Below are positions 27,101 to 33,934 of a stretch of 64,000 bases of DNA, piece after piece. The DNA comes from an uncultured Clostridia bacterium (GTDB lineage: Bacteria; Bacillota; Clostridia; Christensenellales; CAG-917), in NCBI GenBank assembly GCA_934233745.1, contig CAKQGN010000001.1, positions 310,001-374,000 of the forward strand, in the 5' to 3' direction. Each line of letters starts with the position of its first letter. Position 1 is the stretch's first letter. The notes beneath the pieces were generated by a model. The model saw only the letters and a list, made by a program, of their open reading frames with translations, was not told the origin of the DNA and did no database searches. The translations under genes were made by a program, and so were the position numbers.

Positions 27101-27806
27101 TAGCGGCGAAAAGCATCCCGAAACAATTACTGCATTAGGTGAGCTTGCTTTATTGTATAGTAACATAGGGAAATTAAAAAAAGCACAAGAATTGAACATG
27201 CAGGCATATGCGCTTTCGTGTGAGGTGCTTGGCGAAAAGCACCCCGATACGCTTACGTCTCTAAATAATTTAGCATATGTATATGATGAAATAGGGAATT
27301 ATGAAAAATCGGTAGAACTAAATGAACGATCATATGCTCTTTATCGTGAAGTCTATGGCGAAAAACACCCTGAAACGCTTACATCGTTGAGCAACCTTAT
27401 TGCCACATATGGTAATGCCGGGAATTTTGAAAGGGTAATAGAACTAAATGAACAATCGTATGCACTTTGTCGTGAGGTGCTTGGTGAAGAACACCCGGAT
27501 ACACTTAAATCTTTAAGTAGTCTTGCAATTGCATATGGCTATATAGGAAATGATGAAAAATCATTGGAATTAAATAAACAAGCATACGTTCTTTATTGCA
27601 AGGTATTTGGTGAAGAACATCCTGAAACGCTTACATCATTGAGTAATCTTGCCATCGCATATAGTAATCTTTGGGATGTTGAAAAAGCAATAGAACTTGG
27701 CGAGAGGGCATATGATCTAAGATGTAAGGTGTTAGGGAAAAAGCATCCTGACACACAAGAATCTCTAGCAAACTTATATATAATATACAGAAGATTCGAA
27801 GATTAG
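24168..27806 (+). CDS. Tandem TIR domains with Sel1 and about 19 TPR repeats
   Basis: A 1212-residue protein. Residues about 28-120 are a TIR-like domain (VYFTCHPKDFDKYF) in which the usual catalytic Glu position reads RAMDFDLA. A second TIR domain lies at 177-300 (YIFLSYRKKDRNFA, WYDEFLTPGEDFEENI), where TTEYPLAR supplies a candidate NADase Glu (E254). Then come Sel1-like units (about 320-385) and a long array of 42-residue kinesin-light-chain-type TPRs (about 395-1205; GEKHPDTI...LNNLA..Y..LGDY.KALEL). TIR enzymes cleave NAD+ or make signal nucleotides; the TPR array probably senses a trigger or binds partners. AAGGAGAG precedes the ATG. Confidence 0.92.
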   Translation: MNYNHKLDESAKYLKVVTRGGSTPKGKRRVYFTCHPKDFDKYFQKVCDDIFKTQDCAIYYTADMSAPIPEQYVESDLGQMNLFVVPITYALLTEKNRAMDFDLAYAMRDDVSIPILPLMMENGIDFFYEKKFGNRQYFSPYSQDLSAIGYEEKLKKYLSSVLLDDGTIERIRKAFDAYIFLSYRKKDRNFANELMKQIHQNPLYRDIAIWYDEFLTPGEDFEENIHKAFDISKLFALLVTPNLVNEKNYVQTTEYPLARKSGKKILPAEWVDTDKKLLKEQYPDIPQCVNGKDQAELDKGIADALKTIALQSNDNDPEHCYLIGLAYLDGIDVEINVPYAIELITRAAEKDYPDAMDKLFFMYYNGDRVKVDYTEALKWSEKQYGFYLRTKGEDALETLATLNNIGMVYNSIGEYNKAQEIMQQAYERLRIAYGEKHKKTIKILSNLAVVYFYRGDYEKSVELGEKAYSIKCEVSGALEQDAIITLTNLAHTYNCLGNYKKAFELGQKAYEQFRETLGEQHYHAVVALNNLAMVYYTTGDFKKALELALKANQQNKEVLGEGHPETFRVLGNAAIIYNKLGDFNNALELSKKAYGLANEVFGEKHPETIKQLTNIAVTYISLGDYRKAFELSQKAYDLACETLGEQHPNTILALNNLVMVYYTTGDFKKALELSQKAYDLYCEECGEKHPDTITALNNLAQTYMKLGEHHKTLELSQKVYDLDCEIRGEKHLETIVALNNLALAYGQLGDFNKALELMLKAYNLCFEECGKKHPNTILTLLNSAKVYLELGDCAKALELSQKAYDLACEILGEKHPNTIMALNSLAMAYVQLGDYNKALELSQNAYDLCCEILGEKNPDTIMVLNNLAQAYDQHGDYSKALELMLNVYYLSREASGKSHPDTILFLYNLTQECVEIGNYKKALKLAKYVYALRKKAFGTKHPDTIDSIDLISDIYHNLGRDRIELKLVRKKYLLLRDVSGEKHPETITALGELALLYSNIGKLKKAQELNMQAYALSCEVLGEKHPDTLTSLNNLAYVYDEIGNYEKSVELNERSYALYREVYGEKHPETLTSLSNLIATYGNAGNFERVIELNEQSYALCREVLGEEHPDTLKSLSSLAIAYGYIGNDEKSLELNKQAYVLYCKVFGEEHPETLTSLSNLAIAYSNLWDVEKAIELGERAYDLRCKVLGKKHPDTQESLANLYIIYRRFED

Positions 27807-27881
27807 AGAAAAGACGTATAAGCTCTTATAAATAGCGAAGTATAAAGCAGAAAAAGAACAAGAGATAAAGGAGGAAGGATT

Positions 27882-28430
27882 ATGGCAAAAGAGGGAAGGT
27901 CGCTTGGCGAGGAGTTGAAAGAGAGCCGTATTATCGTCGTGAGCGGATATATCGACTCGGACAAGGCGGCGACAATTATTTATCAATTGATGGATTACAA
28001 TGCGAAAAGCGAAAAGGAAGATATTCAGTTGTTTATCGGCTCGGGCGGCGGAAGTTACTTGGATATGATGGCGATTATCGATACGATGAACACGATAAAA
28101 GCTCCTATATCGGGGACGTGTATCGGTATGGCGGACGGGTATAGCGCATTGTTGCTTGCGTGCTGCACCAACGGAAAGAGATATGCGCTCAAGCATAGTC
28201 AGATTTCTTTCGAACAGCCGTACGGAGTGTTGCAATCGGGTGCCAATCAAGAGACGGAGATTGCAATCGAGGCAAGAGAAGTCAAACTCGAAAGAGAAAT
28301 TTTTGAGAATATGCTTGCCCAAAAGACGAATACGGAATTTGACAAAATACACCGTGATTGCGAGGTCGGGGTGAGCTTAAGCGCACAACAGGCTTTGGAA
28401 TACGGAATTGTCGATGAGATACTCGAGTGA
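27882..28430 (+). CDS. ClpP-like subunit lacking all three catalytic residues (ClpR-like)
   Basis: A 182-residue ClpP homologue that aligns end to end with the next gene product. The three catalytic positions are changed: GMADGYSALL has Gly86 where ClpP has Ser (GMAAS), ISFEQP has Glu111 for His (IHQP), and CEVGVSLSA has Gly163 for Asp (CERDKWMSA). The fold residues (LFIGSGGGSYLDMMAI, ALEYGIVDEIL) are conserved. It is thus probably a structural or regulatory subunit of a mixed ClpP ring, like ClpR of cyanobacteria and plastids. AAGGAGGAAGG precedes the ATG, and the active subunit starts 16 bp downstream. Confidence 0.88.
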   Translation: MAKEGRSLGEELKESRIIVVSGYIDSDKAATIIYQLMDYNAKSEKEDIQLFIGSGGGSYLDMMAIIDTMNTIKAPISGTCIGMADGYSALLLACCTNGKRYALKHSQISFEQPYGVLQSGANQETEIAIEAREVKLEREIFENMLAQKTNTEFDKIHRDCEVGVSLSAQQALEYGIVDEILE

Positions 28431-28446
28431 AAAGGAGGAGAACGAT

Positions 28447-28971
28447 ATGAAAAACAATAACCCTCGTATAGTGTTGTTAAACGGGGCGGTGGATGAAGAA
28501 TCCGCAATGAAAGTTATTTTGCAGTTGCTCGAGCTTAACAGACAGGATGAAAACAAAGAGATAAGTCTGTATATCAATTCAAACGGCGGTAGCATAGTTT
28601 ACGGATTGGCAATCTACGATACGATAAAACTCATCAAAGCGCCTGTTTCGACCGTTTGTTGCGGTATGGCGGCATCTATGGGGGCGTTCTTGCTTTCGTG
28701 CGGAGAGAGGGGGAAAAGATATGCTTTGCCGCATAGCAGAATACTCATTCATCAACCCCTCATGCAGATAAGACAAGGAGTGTCTCGCCCTCAAACCGCT
28801 ATGCAACGTATAGCGGAAGATATGGCGAAATCCCGAAAGGAGTTGGAGTCCGTTATGGCAGACAATACGGGTAAATCTCTCGAAACGCTGCATGCGGATT
28901 GCGAGAGGGATAAATGGATGAGTGCAAAAGAAGCCTTAGAATATGGAATTATAGATAAAATATTGGAATAA
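28447..28971 (+). CDS. ClpP-family serine protease, catalytically intact
   Basis: A 174-residue ClpP-type peptidase with Ser77 (GMAASMGAFLL), His102 (ILIHQPL) and Asp155 (CERDKWMSA), plus the oligomerisation segments YINSNGGSI and ALEYGIIDKILE. It lacks the long N-terminal axial loop and propeptide of housekeeping ClpP (about 195-200 residues). ATG at 28447 follows AAGGAGG by 8 bp; an in-frame ATG at 28408 inside the previous gene is unlikely. No ClpX, ClpA or other unfoldase is in the window, so the ring either borrows a host unfoldase or is gated by a protein of this locus. Confidence 0.92.
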   Translation: MKNNNPRIVLLNGAVDEESAMKVILQLLELNRQDENKEISLYINSNGGSIVYGLAIYDTIKLIKAPVSTVCCGMAASMGAFLLSCGERGKRYALPHSRILIHQPLMQIRQGVSRPQTAMQRIAEDMAKSRKELESVMADNTGKSLETLHADCERDKWMSAKEALEYGIIDKILE

Positions 28972-29048
28972 TCTACGGTTATTGATAAAAAGCCAAGGTT
29001 AGACATACGAAATTTAAAAAATAACAAAAGAAAAAGGAGACAATTGAT

Positions 29049-31673
29049 ATGTTGGGAGCAGTTTCTTGGAATTTGATAGGCGGAGCGTTTACCGGCTTTA
29101 TAACGTTAATAGTTTTTTATGTCGGTATTATGTGGGCGTATATTGCATCGAGAAAAAAGTTTTCGGGTGCAAAGTATGCTGTCGAGCTGTTTTATATTGC
29201 GTTGGTGGTTTTGTTTGGCTTCGGCGTAAAATGCGCTATTTTTGTGGCAAACAGACCCGACACGTTCGATGACGGACTTGCCGCATTCTTCTATGCCATT
29301 TATTCGAGTATCGGCGGGCTCGAGTTCGAAGGCCTGGCGGACGCGGGTGAGGTTGGTACGGCATTGTTACAATGGCTGTATTCGGGAAGTTCGGTGCTTG
29401 CCGGACTTGTGTTCTTCAGCATCATCCTTACAAAAATCAGCTACGAGATGTACAGCGGAATTTTGCTGTTTTTCTTGCGTATGAGGTTAAAGACAAGCGT
29501 GAATACCGACATCTATTTATTTACGTCCGTCACGCAGGATTCGTTGCTTTTGGCAAACAGCATCAACGAGAAGAGACTCGGTGATAAGAATAATTACAAA
29601 AAAGCACTAAAGGCATATAAAGAGGACAAAGGAAACGGTAAAGTCGCTCAAAAACCCGAGAAAGCCAGAAATAGTAAGGTGATTTTTGCCGGCGACGATA
29701 TCGGATCTTTCGATCGTAAAAATCCGCTGCATAGAGAAATTATGTCCAACGGGTATATGTTTTGGTCTTACTCAAAGAAAACGGGCGGTAATGGACCGTC
29801 TATGCTCAAAAGGCTTGGATTGTATATCGACAATGTGTTTTTTGAAATAGAATCGCCAAAAGACAAGCAAAAGCAAAACGAGCAAGAGAAAAAAGACAGA
29901 GAAAACAAAAAAATCGTTGTAAAAGCCAAGGCAAAAAATAGCAGGATACATGTTTTTGCAATGCACAACGACGAGGCTTTCAGTGGCGAAGAGACTGTGA
30001 ATGCAGAAACCGTTTTTGACGAAATCGAGACTGTCGTGCGAGAAATCGTGGAGTATAATAAGAAACCTGTTTTCGTCGATTACTACATACTTACGAACAC
30101 TGATATAAACTACACGTATTACGACAATTACAAAAAGAAGTGCATAGAAAGTGCCTTAGAATCCGCAAAAACGAGGACTCACCGTAAAAATAATGTGAAA
30201 GATCCTGTTCTTGTAAATGACGTAATCGAAGTGCGCAACGAAAGGGGAAGGGTTTGCGAAAGTGAGTTCGCTTTGCATATTATCAACGAGTCCGATATAA
30301 CGTCAAAACTGTTTGTGGAGGCTAGAAATAAGGATTGGGATGCGAATTTATTGATTCAGGATACGGGCGAATCGACTTACAAAGTTATGGTTGTCGGCTT
30401 TGGTGCGACGGGACAACGGACTATGTTGCAATCCTATATCATGTCGACGAAAATAGACAATAAACAACCCGATTATCACATGCCTACGCAATTCAGAGCC
30501 GACGTATTCGATAAGGACGCAGACTCTGTGTGTGGGATTTTTGAATTGCAACATCCTCTTATCGTCTGTGTTAACGATAAGGATGCAAAGGACAATCCTG
30601 ATAAACTCGAAACACAAATTGAAAAGAAACGCAGAGAAAGAATCGATATGACATATCATAGCGTAGTCGGCAAGACAATGAATCTTTCTTCGGATTTCAA
30701 AAAAGATCGCGCGGCGACAATCGAGGACATCGAAAATCAAATGAAATTGCCTGTGGTTGTTATGCACAATGCGTCGTGTTTCGGCTCGGATTATCTCGAT
30801 TATTTGGATTCGAGAACAGGCGCAGATTCGCGCTCGCAGGAATATAACCTTATAATAGTTGCTCTCGGGAAAGACGAGGATAATATCAAGATGGCGAATG
30901 CTTTGCTTGCGGATATCAAGCACGAACTCAACAATCTGCGCAATGCAACGAGACCTGCAAAACTGCAAACAATTGCAATCAATTTACTTAACAAGAGAAA
31001 CCGCGATAGAATCAACTGGAGCAAAGAGGATAACGAAAGATATGGAAATTTGAAAGTGATTATCTTCGGAAGTAGGGATGATATTTACTCGTATAGACAA
31101 ATTATAGACGAAACAGAGTGCATGGAATATCATCACGCATATTATCTTCTCGATACCAACAAAATACCAAACCAAAGCAAACCAATGAAATCATATTATC
31201 TTAACAGAGAAACACCGTACGTGGGGTGGGGATATTTTGAGTTGTTGTGTGGCTTTTACGATGCTGTAAGATGTGAAGATAAAGAGAATTTAAGATTGGA
31301 ATGGAAAGACGTTCCGCTTGTGGAAAGAGAATCGAACAGATCTGCATTGTTATTTAAGAATGTTATGGCGGCGATGAAGTCGTTCTATTGTACGAGTTAT
31401 TCTTATAGCGAGTTGCGCTTGTTGGTAGAACTCGAACATGATAGATGGAATAGGTCGTATATCGCCAACGGCTGGACTTATAATCAAAAAATGCCGAAAA
31501 AACAAGAAGATGAGTCCGATGAAGCTTTTAAAAAACGTCGCAAGAAAGCAAAGAATGACGGTAAAGATAGATGTGAACACGATTGCCTGTTGCCGTATTC
31601 TATGTTGGAAGAAAAGTACACGGATTATGATATAGCGAATGTCGCCTGTGTGTTTGAAAAAAAGCAACACTAA
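29049..31673 (+). CDS. Membrane protein with RCK-like NAD(P)-binding and RyR domains
   Basis: An 874-residue protein. About three or four membrane helices lie in residues 1-155, with a pore-like re-entrant stretch (FFYAIYSSIGGLEFEGL) in the position of a K+ channel selectivity loop, though TVGYG is absent. Then come IYLFTSVTQDSLLLANSI (degenerate Rossmann start), a charged linker, a second Rossmann start VMVVGFGATG (about 446-455) and, near the end, a RyR domain (LVELEHDRWNRSYIANGW, then HDCLLPYSMLEEKYTDYD). This matches ion-channel-like proteins gated by a cytosolic ligand domain. In a TIR locus it may respond to an NAD-derived signal; that is inference. Confidence 0.75.
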   Translation: MLGAVSWNLIGGAFTGFITLIVFYVGIMWAYIASRKKFSGAKYAVELFYIALVVLFGFGVKCAIFVANRPDTFDDGLAAFFYAIYSSIGGLEFEGLADAGEVGTALLQWLYSGSSVLAGLVFFSIILTKISYEMYSGILLFFLRMRLKTSVNTDIYLFTSVTQDSLLLANSINEKRLGDKNNYKKALKAYKEDKGNGKVAQKPEKARNSKVIFAGDDIGSFDRKNPLHREIMSNGYMFWSYSKKTGGNGPSMLKRLGLYIDNVFFEIESPKDKQKQNEQEKKDRENKKIVVKAKAKNSRIHVFAMHNDEAFSGEETVNAETVFDEIETVVREIVEYNKKPVFVDYYILTNTDINYTYYDNYKKKCIESALESAKTRTHRKNNVKDPVLVNDVIEVRNERGRVCESEFALHIINESDITSKLFVEARNKDWDANLLIQDTGESTYKVMVVGFGATGQRTMLQSYIMSTKIDNKQPDYHMPTQFRADVFDKDADSVCGIFELQHPLIVCVNDKDAKDNPDKLETQIEKKRRERIDMTYHSVVGKTMNLSSDFKKDRAATIEDIENQMKLPVVVMHNASCFGSDYLDYLDSRTGADSRSQEYNLIIVALGKDEDNIKMANALLADIKHELNNLRNATRPAKLQTIAINLLNKRNRDRINWSKEDNERYGNLKVIIFGSRDDIYSYRQIIDETECMEYHHAYYLLDTNKIPNQSKPMKSYYLNRETPYVGWGYFELLCGFYDAVRCEDKENLRLEWKDVPLVERESNRSALLFKNVMAAMKSFYCTSYSYSELRLLVELEHDRWNRSYIANGWTYNQKMPKKQEDESDEAFKKRRKKAKNDGKDRCEHDCLLPYSMLEEKYTDYDIANVACVFEKKQH

Positions 31674-31688
31674 TGTGAGAGGTGCAAA

Positions 31689-32774
31689 ATGAACGAGAGG
31701 CTGTTGATAAGAACGCTCAGAAAAATTATGAAAACAAAATCACTCAATCTCGAAAGCGTGTCGGCAATCGGAAGTTGCTCGTATGCGGAGGCTTTCGATG
31801 TTATGCGATATTTGCTTGAAAAAGGCATTATCAAAGAAAGCAATGACGGGGAGTTTGCCGTTACGGAAGATAATGAACAAATCGAAGAGTTGCGCAGAGC
31901 GAACGGGGACTGGAAAAAAGAGTTCTCCAACAGCGAACTTAAAAGCATCCTGTATGAAATAGATATGCAAGCGTTTAACATCATCAGAATGTTGGAAGAT
32001 CTCGATGGGAAGACCATTGAGGAACTTCGCACCGCATCAAAAGACGCCGCAATCGACGTGGATGCCACGCTTGCATATCTGCAATCGCGAGGGCTGGTTG
32101 TGCCGGACGGAGATACGTATCGGGGCATAATAGGCGAAGAGAACTACATCAAAATGGTGAATATGTTCAAAAAAGACAAAGCCGAAATGCAACGGAAGAT
32201 CGATGCGGAAGGCGAACGTCAGGCAAAGGCTGCTACGGCAAGAAAAGCCGAGGAAGATGAAAAGGAAAGGGAACTTTCCGAAATTATTGCCAATGCGAGA
32301 GCGTTGCAAGCGGAAGAGCAGAAAAAGGAAGAATCTGCCGATGAAACGCCATTGGCGGAAGATACCGAAGTGAGCGCAATTATGTCGCAAGTCGATAGGT
32401 TTAGGAAAAAACTCGGTCAAAAAGAAGAGAATGTTGCGGAGATACCGGTGTGGTTGAATTCAATCCACACCACCGTAATGGTGAAAGCGGATTTGTCGGA
32501 TACACCGATTGCGGTTTTGCAAAAAATATATTTGCATTACAACAAAAGAGGCATTGTTAAAAAGTTTGGTGAAAACAACTCGCTTTGCAGTTTTAACGGG
32601 AACGTGGCGGCGTTGGATAAAAAGAAAAGCGTGTTCCAACTTGTGTTTAAGAATGAACTTGTTACGCTCAACTGGGATTTGCCGATAAAAGAGCAGATCA
32701 GCGCAAAGCACAGCAGGACGATTGGTGAAGATGGCGAACTTGCAGTGTTTGTTTTTGTAGCAATGCAAAATTGA
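31689..32774 (+). CDS. Winged-helix / coiled-coil protein of unknown function
   Basis: A 361-residue protein I cannot name. Residues 1-60 look like a winged helix (SVSAIGSCSYAEAFDVMRYL, EKGIIKES..GEFAVTE), and 90-145 may be a second one (LRTASKDAAIDVDATLAYLQ, SRGLVVPDGDTY). A Glu/Lys/Ala-rich coiled coil spans about 155-215. The last 110 residues form a compact beta-rich domain (SIHTTVMVKADLSDTPIAVL, FQLVFKNELVTLNWDLP). It starts 15 bp after the RyR gene behind GAGAGGTG, so it belongs to the same transcript. Regulator or adaptor of the locus are the obvious guesses. Confidence 0.65.
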   Translation: MNERLLIRTLRKIMKTKSLNLESVSAIGSCSYAEAFDVMRYLLEKGIIKESNDGEFAVTEDNEQIEELRRANGDWKKEFSNSELKSILYEIDMQAFNIIRMLEDLDGKTIEELRTASKDAAIDVDATLAYLQSRGLVVPDGDTYRGIIGEENYIKMVNMFKKDKAEMQRKIDAEGERQAKAATARKAEEDEKERELSEIIANARALQAEEQKKEESADETPLAEDTEVSAIMSQVDRFRKKLGQKEENVAEIPVWLNSIHTTVMVKADLSDTPIAVLQKIYLHYNKRGIVKKFGENNSLCSFNGNVAALDKKKSVFQLVFKNELVTLNWDLPIKEQISAKHSRTIGEDGELAVFVFVAMQN

Positions 32775-32926
32775 GAAAAGGCTCATTATAAGTCACAAAA
32801 CAAAAGTTACAGCTAGTTATGTGCAAACAAATTAGAGACTAAAAATGTTGGCGATCATTTTTGAGTTGCGATAATGGCAATATTTTTATACGAAAATAAC
32901 GTTCACAGTATATCGGGTGTTATGGC

Positions 32927-32955
32927 TTGCAATATGTACCGAAATATAGTAGAAT
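32927..32955 (+). promoter_or_regulatory. Promoter of the PHP / TIR-NTPase / MBL cassette
   Basis: TTGCAA (32927-32932), 17-bp spacer, TAGAAT (32950-32955). Transcription would start about 32962, some 70 nt before the PHP start codon. No other clear signal lies between 32775 and 32926. Confidence 0.55.
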
Positions 32956-33018
32956 ATAACCATTGTTTACGAGAGATGGAAAGTCTCTGCCTGCTCGGGA
33001 GAAACGGCACTCGTTTAC

Positions 33019-33028
33019 GGGGGGGGGG
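33019..33028 (+). repeat. G10 homopolymer tract in the ribosome-binding region
   Basis: Ten consecutive G directly before AAGC and the ATG of the PHP gene at 33033. It supplies the ribosome-pairing sequence, so slippage would alter the spacing to the start codon. Confidence 0.8.
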
Positions 33029-33032
33029 AAGC

Positions 33033-33926
33033 ATGATTGATTTGCATATGCACTCTGTTAATTCAGATGGAACATGCACAACAGAAGAACTTTTACAGCA
33101 GTTGGTAGAACTCAATGCTGAAATAATTTCCTTTACAGACCATGACAGCGTGGGCTGCTATTTTGATTTGAACGATATTTATATTAAACATAATATTCCA
33201 ATAAAAATTGTACATGGAGTCGAGTTGAGTTTTTTAGAAGATGGTGTTTTAAGGGATATGTTAGGTTATGGCATCGATGTAAAAATAATAATTAATTGGC
33301 TTAATACACGATATTCTAAGGAGTACAGAATAGCGAAGCAACGAAAGATATTAACAAAATTCAAGGAAATATGTAGAAATAAAGGGATGAAGTTTTCGAA
33401 CGATCTTGATATTTGCACCGGAAATAAAAGCGAAGCATTTGTTGTCATGTATAACGAACTAATTAATTATCCCACAAATCGTGAGGCTTTTCCATTTATT
33501 ACAAACAACACAGCCTTTTATTGGCAATACTTTGCAAATAAGTCTAGCGAATACTATGTTGATGAAACGGATGGACTACCTACAATGAAAGATGTTATTG
33601 ACATAATACATAAATCGGGAGGTTATGCATTTTTGGCACATCCTTGTGCTTACAAATTAAATAGAACAGAAGTATCTGCGTTTATAGATATTGCCATAAA
33701 AAATGGTATAAATGGAATTGAAGTAAAACACTCATCAAATAAAGATGACGATGTTCCTTTCCTAAGACAAATCGCAGAAATTAACAATCTGTATATTAGT
33801 GGGGGCAGTGATTTTCATGGTTCAACAAAACCAGGATTAAATCTTATCGTTGGGTACAATAATATGTTAGTAACAAAGGATGATATTGGAAACTGGATAA
33901 ATAGTGTGGAGTCAACCATATTTTGA
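33033..33926 (+). CDS. PHP-domain metallophosphoesterase
   Basis: A 297-residue PHP protein. The metal ligands are visible in order: DLHMHSVNSDGT (H5, H7), SFTDHDSVG, VHGVELSF (Glu), LAHPCAYK and the C-terminal GGSDFHGSTKPG. A helical insert (about 80-190) separates the second and third blocks, as in the PHP proteins related to the RNase AM/TrpH group. Possible substrates are nucleotides or 5'-phosphorylated ends. ATG at 33033 is chosen because the PHP fold begins exactly there. The gene ends 8 bp before the TIR-NTPase gene, so the two are surely cotranscribed. Confidence 0.88.
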   Translation: MIDLHMHSVNSDGTCTTEELLQQLVELNAEIISFTDHDSVGCYFDLNDIYIKHNIPIKIVHGVELSFLEDGVLRDMLGYGIDVKIIINWLNTRYSKEYRIAKQRKILTKFKEICRNKGMKFSNDLDICTGNKSEAFVVMYNELINYPTNREAFPFITNNTAFYWQYFANKSSEYYVDETDGLPTMKDVIDIIHKSGGYAFLAHPCAYKLNRTEVSAFIDIAIKNGINGIEVKHSSNKDDDVPFLRQIAEINNLYISGGSDFHGSTKPGLNLIVGYNNMLVTKDDIGNWINSVESTIF

Positions 33927-33934
33927 GGTGAGAT

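Noticed and set aside
25350..27790. Possible CRISPR-like array (regular 126-bp period)
   Set aside because: The period is 42 codons and lies fully in frame; these are TPR repeats in a coding gene.
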